64,000 nt of DNA from Verrucomicrobiota bacterium (GCA_947454705.1 CANGKZ010000002.1:204882-268881), one strand, 5' to 3'. Positions 51,949-60,819 are shown, counted from the stretch's first letter. Program-made: numbers and translations. Notes: generated by a model not told the origin, from the letters alone.

Positions 51949-51966
51949 GTTGGGTAGTGGGCGGTG

Positions 51967-52008
51967 CCCGCGGGATGGGTTTGTGTGGCCTGTCCCGCGG
52001 GATTTTTT
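51967..52008 (+). terminator. Rho-independent terminator after the HPF-like gene
   Basis: CCCGCGGGA (51967-51975) pairs with TCCCGCGGG (51993-52001) around a 17-base loop, followed by ATTTTTT. It lies 19 bases after the stop codon. Confidence 0.8.
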
Positions 52009-52022
52009 GGCCGCTGGGCGGA

Positions 52023-52054
52023 GGGTAAGTAGGCGAGTGGGTAAGTAGGCGAGT
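52023..52054. repeat. Tandem repeat upstream of the TerC-family gene
   Basis: The 16-base unit GGGTAAGTAGGCGAGT occurs twice in direct, gap-free tandem, followed by a partial GGGCGA. It ends 28 bases before the TerC start codon. No yybP-ykoY-type manganese riboswitch was seen in this leader. Confidence 0.75.
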
Positions 52055-52082
52055 GGGCGAAACTGAATTTTATTCTTAAACT

Positions 52083-53045
52083 ATGACTGATACGACGTGG
52101 CTTTGGGTCGGCTTCAATCTCTTCATTTTGCTGATGCTCGCGCTGGATCTCGGCGTGTTTCATCGGAAGTCGCACGTCGTGTCGCTGCGCGAATCGCTGA
52201 CCTGGACCTTTGTCTGGATCGGTCTCGCCCTGGCCTTCAATGGCGCGGTGTGGCACTTCGCCGGCTCGACCAAGGCGCTCGAGTTCTTCACCGGTTACGT
52301 GATCGAGAAGTCCCTCAGCGTGGACAACGTCTTCGTGTTCGCGCTGCTCTTCTCCTACTTCGCGGTGCCCCTGGTCCATCAGCACAAGGTGCTCTTTTGG
52401 GGCATTCTCGGAGCGCTGGTGTTGCGTGCGATCATGATCGTGGTCGGTGCCGCGCTGATCGAGCGCTTCACCTGGATCATCTACGTCTTCGGCGCGTTCC
52501 TCATCCTCACCGGCGTGAAGATGGTGGTGAAGCGCGAGGAGACGATGGATCCCGGCGCGAATCCGCTGGTGGGATGGTTGAAGCGCTTCATGGCGGTGAC
52601 ACCTGACTTCCGGGGCGATGCGTTTTTCGTCCGCGAGAATGGCGTTCGGATGGCGACGCCCCTGTTCGTGGTGCTGGTGCTCGTGGAGTTCACCGACCTG
52701 ATCTTTGCGGTGGATTCCATCCCGGCGATCTTCGCGGTGTCGAAGGATCCGTTCATTGTCTACACCTCGAATGTGTTCGCGATCCTTGGATTGCGCTCGC
52801 TGTACTTCGCGCTCGCCGGGGTGATGGACAAGTTCCACTACCTGAAGGTGGGTCTCGGTGTGGTGCTGTCGTTCGTCGGGGTGAAGATGGTGCTGTCCCA
52901 CACGCCTTGGAAGATCGACACGCTCATCTCGCTCGGCGTGATCGTCGGAATCCTGGCGATCAGCATGGTGTGGTCGCTGCTTCGTCCGCGGACGACTGCG
53001 GTGGACCGGGTTCCGGCCCTGCCCAAGACGGTGCCTCTGGCCTGA
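52083..53045 (+). CDS. TerC/Alx-family integral membrane protein
   Basis: A 320-residue inner-membrane protein with about eight to nine helices. The family acidic motifs EKSLSVDNVFVFALLFSYF and VLVEFTDLIFAVDSIPAIFAVSKD are both present, as is HKVLFWGILGALVLRAIMI. Family members (TerC, Alx) export manganese or respond to alkaline or tellurite stress. The neighbouring NhaR-like regulator fits an ion or pH stress theme. The PGPGW protein follows 19 bases downstream. Confidence 0.93.
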   Translation: MTDTTWLWVGFNLFILLMLALDLGVFHRKSHVVSLRESLTWTFVWIGLALAFNGAVWHFAGSTKALEFFTGYVIEKSLSVDNVFVFALLFSYFAVPLVHQHKVLFWGILGALVLRAIMIVVGAALIERFTWIIYVFGAFLILTGVKMVVKREETMDPGANPLVGWLKRFMAVTPDFRGDAFFVRENGVRMATPLFVVLVLVEFTDLIFAVDSIPAIFAVSKDPFIVYTSNVFAILGLRSLYFALAGVMDKFHYLKVGLGVVLSFVGVKMVLSHTPWKIDTLISLGVIVGILAISMVWSLLRPRTTAVDRVPALPKTVPLA

Positions 53046-53064
53046 GGGCTCGAAGGATGGAAAT

Positions 53065-53331
53065 GTGAATACTGCCGTCGCTGGAATGAAGAAATCCCTG
53101 ATTGCCCTGGGTGGAGCCGGATTGCTGCTCGTGGGAGCGGTGATGCTGGTCCTCCCAGGGCCCGGATTGCCGATCGTGGTGGCCGGGGTGGCGTTGCTGG
53201 CCACGGAGTTTCCCTGGGCCCGGAATGCGATGCGGCGCATCCGACGGTGGGTTGCCTGGGGGCGTCGGCGAACCGGGCTGCTCAACTGGCTGCGGTCGCG
53301 AAGAAGGGGACGAATTGGTGCCGTGGCTTGA
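53065..53331 (+). CDS. PGPGW-type small membrane protein
   Basis: This 88-residue protein has two adjacent hydrophobic segments with the family motif VMLVLPGPGLPIVVAG, followed by an Arg-rich cytoplasmic tail. It matches the putative transmembrane PGPGW family, whose function is unknown. The GTG start at 53065 has AAGGATGG about 7 bases upstream and is preferred; an ATG at 53086 is the alternative. It is likely co-transcribed with the TerC-family gene. Confidence 0.75.
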   Translation: MNTAVAGMKKSLIALGGAGLLLVGAVMLVLPGPGLPIVVAGVALLATEFPWARNAMRRIRRWVAWGRRRTGLLNWLRSRRRGRIGAVA

Positions 53332-53391
53332 GGTCGGGAGCGCGGGTGGGCCGTAAAACTGGGTTCACTCTGCGAAAAGAGGCATGTAACT

Positions 53392-53420
53392 TTGGGGAGT
53401 CGGTGGCGTAACTCTCCCAA
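53392..53420 (+). promoter_or_regulatory. Hairpin upstream of the RCC1-repeat gene
   Basis: TTGGGGAGT (53392-53400) pairs with ACTCTCCCAA (53411-53420) with one bulge. It overlaps an AAGGAG sequence (53419-53424) that lies 24 bases before the annotated start and is too far away for a normal ribosome-binding site. The remaining gap bases show no other signal. Confidence 0.3.
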
Positions 53421-53447
53421 GGAGCATTCTCCCGCACCTCAATTCGC

Positions 53448-56400
53448 ATGGCCTTTTTTTCAATGGTTCGCTCATTCCGGGGCGCCGCATGGTTTGGCTC
53501 TTTTTGTTTAATTGCCGCGCACTGTATTGCCGGCCCGGAATCGGGGTCCTCGGTGCTGGTTTGGGGTGAGTTTTTGGATAGCCGCGGGTTGATGCCAGAC
53601 AGCGTCCGATCCGGAGTGATCAGCGTTGCGGTTGGCGATGTCCACGGGGTGGCGGTGAAATTGGATGGAAGCGTGGTGGTGTGGGGAGACGGGACGTATG
53701 GTCAGTTGAAGATCCCTCCCGCTGCGCAGACCAACGCCGTGGCGGTCGCAGCCAGTCGGTCGCATTCCGTGGTGTTGAAGGCCGATGGCTCGGTCGTGGA
53801 TTTTGGCACCTATAACAATGGAGACTTCAAAGTCCCGACGCTTTCGATCACCGATGCCACGGCGGTGGCGGCCGCCCCGCTGACCGGCATGGCGTTGAAG
53901 CGGGATGGTTCGGTGGTGGTCTGGGGGAAAACCAACTTGGGGCAGGCAGCGGTCCCGATTGCTGCACAGAGTGGCGTGAAAGCTATCGCCGCCGGGTACT
54001 CCCACTGCATGGCTCTCAAGGACGATGGAACAATCGTTGCCTGGGGAACCGACCTTTTCGGCGAAACGATAATTCCTGCTGAAGCTCAGCGCGGTGTGAA
54101 GGCCATCGCGGCGGGCAGTGGGATCAGTTTCGCGTTGAAGGAAGACGGCACGGTCATTCATTGGGGCAATAAGTACTTTGGCGAAACTGGAATTCCGTTG
54201 GAACAACGTCAGGGCGTCGCGGCCATGGCCATGGGCGACAACCACGTGGTGTTTCTCAAAACGGACGGAAGTGTCGCGGTCTTTGGTTCCAATTACTGGG
54301 GACAGCAGACTCCCCCACCTTCATTCACCGGGCCGGCGACGGCGATTGCTGCAGGCGGCGCAAGCACCGCCGTGTTGGTCTCCACCACGCCTCCACGGAT
54401 CAAGGCGCTCTCGTCCGATCTGAACCTGGCGGCTGGACAATCGGGTGCGGTGAGTGTCACCGCCACGGGGTATCCGCTCACGTACCAATGGTTCCGCGAT
54501 GGCATTCCGGTGAGCGGCGCGACCGGTTCCACCCTGCCCATTCCTGCGGTGCGCGAGACGGGCGCATGGAATTACACCGTCACCGTGACGAGCCCGCTGG
54601 GCAGTGTGTCGAGCCAAGTACCAATCGTGGTACGCAGGGCGGGATCGCTTTCCGCAGGTGCGGTGATTGGGTGGGGATTGAACGATCAGGGGCAGACACA
54701 GATTCCGTCCGAGGCCTTGGAGAATGTGATTTCCGTGGCCGCGGGCGGACGGCATGGACTGGCGTTGAAGGCGGATGGCAGCGTCCTCGCGTGGGGGGAT
54801 AACATTCGCGGTCAAACGATGCTTCCGGCGGGGCTGCAATCCGGGGTGAAGGCGATCGCTGCGGGCGATGCGATCAGCCTCGCACTTCGGGAGGACGGAT
54901 CGGTGGTGGCGTGGGGCGAGGTGGGGACGCGCGTGCTGTCCGTGCCGCCCTCGGCGCAAAAGGACGTGGTCCAAATTGCTGCGGGTGCCGCCTTCGCAGT
55001 GGCACTCAAGGCGGATGGTTCCGTGGTGGTGTGGGGACAAAATCTCAACGGAGAATTCAACATTCCCGCCCGGGCGCAGGCGGGAGTTGTTTCCGTTGCC
55101 GCAGGAACTGGTCACGTGGTGGCCCTGCGGGCGGATGGCGGAGTCGTGGCGTGGGGGGATGGGCTGTACAATCAAAGATATGCGCCGGTGGAGACGCTCT
55201 CCGAAGTGGTGGCCATTGCCGCCGGTGGAGTGCACAGCGTGGCGATGAAGCGGGATGGAAAGTTGGTGTTGTGGGGAGACCGAGTGATTGGCCAGGGCAC
55301 GAATCTCCCGGCCAGTGGCACTCGCATTCGCAGCCTCGCCGCTGGCGGCGTGCACACAATGGGATTGACCTCGCAGGGAACTCTCGTGGGTTGGGGCGAG
55401 GATTCATCGACGCAATTGGAGGTTCCCCTCGGAGCGTCGCGCGATGTCCTGGCCGTGTCGGCGGGACAGGCATTCAATCTCGCGGTGGTGGTTCCCGCAC
55501 CGCCCGTCGCGGCGGACCTGCCGCCCACGTTGGAAGTGCCGATGGGCAGTCCAGCGTGGTTGTCGGTGCGCGCGACCGGCTATCCGATCTCGTTTCAGTG
55601 GTTCAAAAATGGACAGGAAATACCCGGTGCGACGGCGTCCACCTTGAGTCTCGGTCAAATGCAGCCTCTGGTAGAAGGGCAGTACTCGGTCACCGTGAGT
55701 GGCATCGGTGGCAACCGACGGACCTCCCGAACGGTGAGTGTTTCGGGAATCCCGGTGGTGGGTTCGATGGTCCGGTGGGGATTTCCGTTTTATGATCTCA
55801 CCAATATTCCGCCGGCGGCTTTGGGGCCCATTTCCTCGGTGGCGGTCGGGCGCTACAACGAAGCCGTTGTGACCACCAACCACCTCGCGGTCCTTTGGGG
55901 CAATGCGGGCGATGGGGGCTACACAAACCTGTCGGTTGCCGATCGTTCCCAGGTGCTCGACCTCGCCCTTGGAACGGGGTTCGCACTCGCCCGACGGTTG
56001 GATGGACGCATGGTCGTGTGGCCCACGAACACGGCGGCCCTGCCTCCGATTCCTGCTGCGGTTCAGGAGGGAGCCCGCGCGATTGCAGCGTCGGAACGCC
56101 TCGCGCTCGCAGTGAGTGGTGAAGGGCAAGTCGTGGTGTGGGGCAGTGATTTCTTCAATCAGAAGGCGGTGCCGGTTTCCGCGCAAAGCGGAGTGGTGGC
56201 TGTGGTCGGCGGTGGCGAGCACGTGCTCGCATTGAAGAACGATGGGTCGGTTGTGGCCTGGGGATCGACGAACAACGGTCGATCCCAGATTCCCCCGCAG
56301 GCGCAGCAGGACGTGGTGGCGATCGCCGCCAGCTTCAGCTACTCGCTTGCGCTCAAGAACGATGGCTCTGTGGTTCAGTGGGGTGGCATTTTCAAACCCT

Positions 56401-56804
56401 TTCCCGCCGCGGCGAGCCAGGACGCCGTCGCCCTCTCGAGCGGCCCGGAGGTCGCGGTTGCCATTCGCGACGGGGGAGTCGCCGTCCTGTGGCCGGAGAG
56501 TTCGTCGTTAATTCCCGCCCTCCAGGAATATCAGGGCGCGTATCGCCAGATTGCCGGCAGCGCCTCGCATTCGATCGCCCTGGTGGATTTGCCGAATTCC
56601 CTGCGCGTTCAACGTTCGGCCGGCGAGGTGGTTCTCCGCTGGCCGCAGGCGTTGTTTCGGGCACGTTTGCAGGCCACTCCCAGCTTGAGTTCTCCCGTGG
56701 TGTGGACGGATCGGGCGGGGGCTCCGGCATTTACCGCCGAGGGCTATGTGCTGACCAACCGCATCGGCTCCGGTTCGGAGTGGTTCCGATTGGTTTTACC
56801 CTGA
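53448..56804 (+). CDS. Exported RCC1-repeat protein with Ig-like domains
   Basis: An 1118-residue exported protein. A signal region (FRGAAWFGSFCLIAAHCIAG) is followed by three blocks of RCC1-type repeats with units such as AIAAGYSHCMALKDDGTIVAWG, about 45-50 residues each. The blocks are separated by Ig-like modules near residues 330-400 (TATGYPLTYQWFRDGIPVSG) and 700-765 (YPISFQWFKNGQEIPG). The C-terminus carries the same kind of phylum-type module (VVLRWPQALFRARLQATPSL) as the delta-60 protein at 46.2-50.5 kb. The function is unknown; it is probably a surface-displayed beta-propeller array. Confidence 0.88.
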   Translation: MAFFSMVRSFRGAAWFGSFCLIAAHCIAGPESGSSVLVWGEFLDSRGLMPDSVRSGVISVAVGDVHGVAVKLDGSVVVWGDGTYGQLKIPPAAQTNAVAVAASRSHSVVLKADGSVVDFGTYNNGDFKVPTLSITDATAVAAAPLTGMALKRDGSVVVWGKTNLGQAAVPIAAQSGVKAIAAGYSHCMALKDDGTIVAWGTDLFGETIIPAEAQRGVKAIAAGSGISFALKEDGTVIHWGNKYFGETGIPLEQRQGVAAMAMGDNHVVFLKTDGSVAVFGSNYWGQQTPPPSFTGPATAIAAGGASTAVLVSTTPPRIKALSSDLNLAAGQSGAVSVTATGYPLTYQWFRDGIPVSGATGSTLPIPAVRETGAWNYTVTVTSPLGSVSSQVPIVVRRAGSLSAGAVIGWGLNDQGQTQIPSEALENVISVAAGGRHGLALKADGSVLAWGDNIRGQTMLPAGLQSGVKAIAAGDAISLALREDGSVVAWGEVGTRVLSVPPSAQKDVVQIAAGAAFAVALKADGSVVVWGQNLNGEFNIPARAQAGVVSVAAGTGHVVALRADGGVVAWGDGLYNQRYAPVETLSEVVAIAAGGVHSVAMKRDGKLVLWGDRVIGQGTNLPASGTRIRSLAAGGVHTMGLTSQGTLVGWGEDSSTQLEVPLGASRDVLAVSAGQAFNLAVVVPAPPVAADLPPTLEVPMGSPAWLSVRATGYPISFQWFKNGQEIPGATASTLSLGQMQPLVEGQYSVTVSGIGGNRRTSRTVSVSGIPVVGSMVRWGFPFYDLTNIPPAALGPISSVAVGRYNEAVVTTNHLAVLWGNAGDGGYTNLSVADRSQVLDLALGTGFALARRLDGRMVVWPTNTAALPPIPAAVQEGARAIAASERLALAVSGEGQVVVWGSDFFNQKAVPVSAQSGVVAVVGGGEHVLALKNDGSVVAWGSTNNGRSQIPPQAQQDVVAIAASFSYSLALKNDGSVVQWGGIFKPFPAAASQDAVALSSGPEVAVAIRDGGVAVLWPESSSLIPALQEYQGAYRQIAGSASHSIALVDLPNSLRVQRSAGEVVLRWPQALFRARLQATPSLSSPVVWTDRAGAPAFTAEGYVLTNRIGSGSEWFRLVLP

Positions 56805-56854
56805 GCGTCGTTCACGGGCTTGAAACCGGACCGGTTCCGGGTGAGGTTGCGGGC

Positions 56855-57502
56855 GTGGAACCCCCGGCCCTGTCAGCGCGTCGAGCCACTGTCGAGGATC
56901 TGCCGTCGTTGCGGCTGCTCTGGCAGTCCGCCGGCCTTCCCTGGGATCAGCTCGACCGCTTCGTGACCGAATTCCAGGTGGTCCCCGGTCCCGACGATTC
57001 CCTTCTGGGCGCCATCGGTTTTCTCGTCGAAGACGGCGACGGATTGCTCCACAGCGAATCCCTCGGCGCTCTCTCCGAGGAAACACTCGATGAGGTCCGC
57101 ATGACTCTTTGGCGGCGAATCCAGATCATCGGACGCAACCAGGGGGTGCATCGAATTTGGACCCAAGAGGATGCGCCGTACTGGCCGACTTGCGGGTTCA
57201 ACACAGCCACCGAGGCGGATCTCACCGCGTGTCGGGCCACCTTCCTGGATCGCACCGCGAGCTGGCTCCGCTTTGAGTATCCGGCTCCGGAAAACGTGAA
57301 GGCCCGCGTGGATGAACAGATGGCCATCTGGCAGGCCACCCGTGCGATGGAAGCCGAGGCGCTTCAGCAAAAGATCCGCAACATGCGCAACCTGGCGGTG
57401 CTGGTGGCGGCGGTGGTGATCGGCATCATGATCGTGATGCTCTCCATCATCATGCGACGGAATCCCGAACTCCTGCAGCGCCTTATCCACGGCGGGAAAT
57501 AG
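56855..57502 (+). CDS. GNAT-like protein with C-terminal membrane anchor
   Basis: A 215-residue protein. The start is a GTG at 56855 with GAGG 8 bases upstream; an earlier start would overlap the RCC1 gene. SARRATVEDLPSLRLLWQSAGL is the first GNAT strand-helix, and a divergent acetyltransferase-like fold follows to about residue 140 without a clear RxxGxG/A motif. A charged helix and a C-terminal membrane helix (LAVLVAAVVIGIMIVMLSII) end the protein. It looks like a tail-anchored, perhaps degenerate GNAT protein; activity is uncertain. Confidence 0.65.
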   Translation: MEPPALSARRATVEDLPSLRLLWQSAGLPWDQLDRFVTEFQVVPGPDDSLLGAIGFLVEDGDGLLHSESLGALSEETLDEVRMTLWRRIQIIGRNQGVHRIWTQEDAPYWPTCGFNTATEADLTACRATFLDRTASWLRFEYPAPENVKARVDEQMAIWQATRAMEAEALQQKIRNMRNLAVLVAAVVIGIMIVMLSIIMRRNPELLQRLIHGGK

Positions 57503-57512
57503 GAACCGGGTT

Positions 57513-57543
57513 CGAAGATCGAAGATCGGAGTTCGAAGATCGC
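57513..57543. repeat. Dispersed GATCGGAGTTCGAAG repeat, copy 2
   Basis: TTCGAAGATCGAAGATCGGA is followed by GTTCGAAGATCGC. It lies between two convergent genes, 11 bases after the GNAT-like stop. It shares words with 36970-36992 and 63775-63808. Confidence 0.6.
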
Positions 57544-57557
57544 AAAACGAAGCGGAA

Positions 57558-58739
57558 TCAGTTTCGAGCGGGGAGGGTGTAGAAGAAGGTGCAGCCCTTG
57601 CCGGGTTCGGATTGGAGACGCACCTCGCCGCCGTGGCTTTGCACGATGTGCTTCACGATGCTGAGGCCCAGCCCCGTCCCGCCCGCGTCGCGCGAACGGG
57701 CGCGATCCACTCGGAAGAATCGTTCGAACACCCGCTCGCTCGCCTCGGCGGGAATGCCGGGACCGTCGTCCGCCACCCAGCCCTCGACGCGGTCGCCATC
57801 CATCCGACGCGCCCCCAGACGAACACTTCCGCCCTGGCGGCCGTACTTCACCGCGTTGTCCACGAGGTTGAACAACACCTGCTGGAACCGATCGCCGTCG
57901 GCATTCACCAGCAGCCCGGTTGAAACTTCGTTGACGAGTGTAATGGATCGTTCCGCCGCGCGGGCGTGGAGGTCGCGGATGACCTGGTCCACCTGTTCCC
58001 CGAGCTCGAGGGGTTGCTGGTTGAGGACGATCTGGCCGGACTCAAGTTGGGAGATGGTGAGGAGGTCCTCGATGAGGAACGACAGGCGATCGGCGTGCTT
58101 CTCGATGGTCTGGAGAAAGCGGAGCGCGATGGCGGGGTCGTCCTTGGCACCGTCGATGAGGGTTTCGACGTAGCCCTTGATCAGGGAAAGCGGCGTTCGG
58201 AGTTCGTGGCTGACGTTGGCGACGAATTCCTTGCGGACGTTCTCGAGCTGTTTAATGCGGGTGAGGTCGTGGAAGACGAGGATGGTGCCGGCGTGCGCGC
58301 GGTCGCGGTCGCGGAAGCTGGCGGCGTTCACCTCGAGCACGCGCGTCTCGCGTCCGCTCAGGGTGAGCTCGAAATCGGTGACCCGGCCCTCCACCAGTGA
58401 GCGCTCGGCAACGGCCTTGAGTTCGTGGTGACGCAGGGCTTCAAGGAGCGTCTTGCCGCGGATGTCGCCGTGGAGGTCGAACAGAGTTCCCAACGTGGGA
58501 TTGGAGAATTGGACCTGTCCGTTTTCATCCAGGATCAGCAGGCCTTCGACCATGCTGTTGAAGACGGTCTGTTGTTTGTCCTGTTCCTCGACCAGCGCGA
58601 GGTTGCGCGCGGCCTTGACCTCGGCGAGTTCGAGCTGGCTCTGACGAAGCCGGTTCTCCAGCTGCCGTTCCCGGGTGAGCCAGATCCAGACGACGACTCC
58701 CAGGGCAACCGCCAGTGCGATCGTCAATAAGGTGAGCAT
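57558..58739 (-). CDS. PhoR-like sensor histidine kinase
   Basis: A 393-residue membrane kinase. One N-terminal helix (residues 3-21) and a coiled coil are followed by a PAS domain (about 55-150). HisKA has NVSHELRTPLSLIKGYVETL (H178), and HATPase_c has NLVDNAVKYG, DDGPGIP and GTGLGLSIVKHI. The arrangement is that of PhoR-type phosphate-sensing kinases, but no pst genes are in the window. It pairs with the PhoB-like gene upstream (97 bases between them). Confidence 0.92.
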   Translation of the reverse strand: MLTLLTIALAVALGVVVWIWLTRERQLENRLRQSQLELAEVKAARNLALVEEQDKQQTVFNSMVEGLLILDENGQVQFSNPTLGTLFDLHGDIRGKTLLEALRHHELKAVAERSLVEGRVTDFELTLSGRETRVLEVNAASFRDRDRAHAGTILVFHDLTRIKQLENVRKEFVANVSHELRTPLSLIKGYVETLIDGAKDDPAIALRFLQTIEKHADRLSFLIEDLLTISQLESGQIVLNQQPLELGEQVDQVIRDLHARAAERSITLVNEVSTGLLVNADGDRFQQVLFNLVDNAVKYGRQGGSVRLGARRMDGDRVEGWVADDGPGIPAEASERVFERFFRVDRARSRDAGGTGLGLSIVKHIVQSHGGEVRLQSEPGKGCTFFYTLPARN

Positions 58740-58835
58740 GAAAAGGGCAGTGAGAAACCCCGACGGACCGGAGGCCGTCCCTTCGGAGTCACTTCAAAAC
58801 CGGATTCAACCGCCAACGCCGGCGGTGGAGTCCGA

Positions 58836-59516
58836 TCAGTTTTCGACGAAGCGATATCCCACTCCGCGAACCGTGTCGAGGTAGCGGCAGGCGGTGCCGA
58901 GTTTCTCACGCAGACGGCGCATGTGGGTGTCCACGGTGCGGGTGTCGATGATGTTGTCGTACTCCCACACGTCCCGGAGGAGTTGCTCGCGCGACTGCAC
59001 GCGCCCGCGCCGCGACGCCAGGGTGGTCAGGAGCTTGAATTCGGTCGCGGTCAGGTCAATGCGGCGGCGGGCCACGGTGACGAGGTGGCGGGGAACGTCG
59101 ATGTAGAGATCGCCCACGTTCAACTGCTCGGGCTTCTCATCGGTCGTGGACTGGCGCTTGAGGAGGTTCTTCACGCGCAGGACGAGTTCCCGCGGGCTGA
59201 AGGGCTTGGTCACGTAGTCATCGGCCCCGAGTTCGAGTCCGAGCACTCGATCGATCTCGGCCGCCTTGGCGGTGAGCATGATGACAGGAATGCCGGCGGT
59301 GGCCGGATCGCGTCGGAGCAGCTTGCAGACTTCCAATCCATCGACCTCGGGCAGCATGACATCGAGGAGGATCAAATCCGGGGAATGCTGACGGGCGCGC
59401 TTGAGCGCTTCGCTGCCGTCATCGGCCGTCACGACTTCGTAGCCGGCCGCCTTGAGATTAAAACTGACGAGCTCCAGCGCATCCGGTTCATCGTCCACCA
59501 CGAGGATCTTTGCCAT
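58836..59516 (-). CDS. PhoB-like response regulator
   Basis: A 226-residue regulator. The receiver has VVDDEPD, LILLDVMLP (phospho-Asp), MLTAKAAE and DDYVTKPFSPREL. The OmpR-type winged helix runs from IDLTATEFKLLTTLASRRG to VDTHMRRLREKLG, ending VRGVGYRF. The start at 59516 (MAKILVVDDEPD) is preferred over 59537, which adds seven residues before the receiver. It is transcribed ahead of the PhoR-like kinase. Confidence 0.93.
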   Translation of the reverse strand: MAKILVVDDEPDALELVSFNLKAAGYEVVTADDGSEALKRARQHSPDLILLDVMLPEVDGLEVCKLLRRDPATAGIPVIMLTAKAAEIDRVLGLELGADDYVTKPFSPRELVLRVKNLLKRQSTTDEKPEQLNVGDLYIDVPRHLVTVARRRIDLTATEFKLLTTLASRRGRVQSREQLLRDVWEYDNIIDTRTVDTHMRRLREKLGTACRYLDTVRGVGYRFVEN

Positions 59517-59595
59517 AACGCGAGATGTCGTAGCCATGGCGGAACGCTAACCGATGTCAGTTCCGTTACAAGCCGGTGACAAACGCAAAAAATGG

Positions 59596-59625
59596 AAACG
59601 GCGGACACCGGAGTGTCCGCCGTTT
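59596..59625 (-). terminator. Rho-independent terminator after pilT
   Basis: AAACGGCGGACAC (59596-59608) and GTGTCCGCCGTTT (59613-59625) form a perfect 13-base stem with a 4-base loop. On the minus strand it is followed by CCATTTTTTGCG. It lies 38 bases beyond the pilT stop. Confidence 0.85.
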
Positions 59626-59662
59626 GAAAACGTTCGACCAAAAAAGAGGCAGTCGGTCGGGC

Positions 59663-60751
59663 TTACGACAGGATGCGGCGGCCTTCGTCGAGGAAGATGC
59701 CCTTGAACATCATGTCGAGGGCCTGCGGGTTGCTGGCCTTGGCGAGGGCTTCGGCCTCGGTGACCTTGCGGGCCTTGACCAGGTCGTAGAGCGCCTGGTT
59801 GAAGGTCTGCATGCCGTCGTCACGGCCGGTCTCGATGGCGGCACCGATCTTCTCCAGCCGGTTTTCCTCGAGCATTTTCCGGACGGTCGGCGTGTTGATC
59901 AGGATTTCCAGCGACGGAGTGATGCCTCCGGTCACGGTCTGGATCATGCGCTGGCAAACGACGGCCTTCAGCGTGTTGGCGAGCTGGCGGCGGACCTGTT
60001 CGCGCTCGTCCGGACGGAAGAAGTCGAGAATACGGCCGATGGACTGCGACGCGTTCTGCGTGTGGAGCGTGGAGAGCACCAAGTGGCCGGTGTCCGCGGC
60101 CTGCATGGCGGCGCCGAAGCTGGTGGCATCGCGCATTTCACCGACCATGATGATGTCGGGATCCTGACGCAGCACGTGCTTGAGGCCGTGTTCGAAACTC
60201 TGGGTGTCGAGGCCGATCTCGCGCTGTTCGATCACCGACTGGTTGTCCTCGAAGACGAATTCAATCGGGTCTTCGAGCGTGACCACGTGCTTTTTGAAGT
60301 TCGCGTTGATGTGCTCGAGCATGGCCGCGAGCGTCGTGGACTTGCCGGAGCCGGTGGTGCCGGCGACCAGCACGATGCCGCGGGCGGCACCGGCGATGTC
60401 CTTCAACACGGGCAGCAATCCCAGCTCCTCGAAGCTCGGCACCTGGGTCTTCACGTACCGCATGGCGAACGCGTAGGAACCCTTCTGCTGAAACACGTTG
60501 GTACGGAAGCGGCCCACGCCAGGCTCGAAGTAGCTGAAGTCCACCTCGCGATCCTGCTCCAGCTTCTTGCTGGCGTGGAACGGCACCATCTTGGCGACGA
60601 TGTTGTTGATCCACTGCTCGGTCGGGACCGGGGCCTCGATGGCCACGAGCTGACGGTTGATCCGGAATACCACCGGATAGCCGACCTTGATGTGGACGTC
60701 AGACGCTCCGCCTTCGACAGCGGCCTTCAGGATGCCTCGCAACAGTTCCAT
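59663..60751 (-). CDS. pilT: Type IV pilus retraction ATPase PilT
   Basis: A 362-residue cytoplasmic hexameric ATPase that powers pilus retraction and twitching motility. The Walker A box GTTGSGKST is at about residue 131. The Asp/His boxes (VTLEDPIEFVF, GEMRDATSFGAAMQAADTGHLVLSTLHTQNA) and AVVCQRM identify PilT rather than PilB. The length is normal. I chose the ATG at 60751. It is a single-gene unit, with a terminator downstream and a possible sigma-54 motif upstream (60772-60787). Confidence 0.96.
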   Translation of the reverse strand: MELLRGILKAAVEGGASDVHIKVGYPVVFRINRQLVAIEAPVPTEQWINNIVAKMVPFHASKKLEQDREVDFSYFEPGVGRFRTNVFQQKGSYAFAMRYVKTQVPSFEELGLLPVLKDIAGAARGIVLVAGTTGSGKSTTLAAMLEHINANFKKHVVTLEDPIEFVFEDNQSVIEQREIGLDTQSFEHGLKHVLRQDPDIIMVGEMRDATSFGAAMQAADTGHLVLSTLHTQNASQSIGRILDFFRPDEREQVRRQLANTLKAVVCQRMIQTVTGGITPSLEILINTPTVRKMLEENRLEKIGAAIETGRDDGMQTFNQALYDLVKARKVTEAEALAKASNPQALDMMFKGIFLDEGRRILS

Positions 60752-60771
60752 AGATAACGGGTGCAAACGCT

Positions 60772-60787
60772 AGCAGGTGCGTTGCCA
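60772..60787 (-). promoter_or_regulatory. Possible sigma-54 promoter of pilT
   Basis: On the minus strand TGGCAACGCACCTGCT has GG and GC separated by exactly 10 bases and matches the -24/-12 consensus in most positions. The leader would be only about 10 bases before the pilT start, which weakens the call. Confidence 0.3.
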
Positions 60788-60804
60788 CGTGGAATGATAA
60801 ACTG

Positions 60805-60819
60805 GGTGGGAATCACCCG
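60805..60819 (-). terminator. Hairpin after the fabH cluster
   Basis: GGGTG and CACCC flank a 5-base loop in the 142-base gap downstream of fabH. On the minus strand it is followed by AGTTTATC, so the T-tract is weak. Confidence 0.35.

Noticed and set aside
51949-52082. yybP-ykoY-type manganese riboswitch before the TerC-family gene
   Set aside because: The leader is only 134 bases, is taken up by a terminator and a tandem repeat, and shows no matching conserved core.
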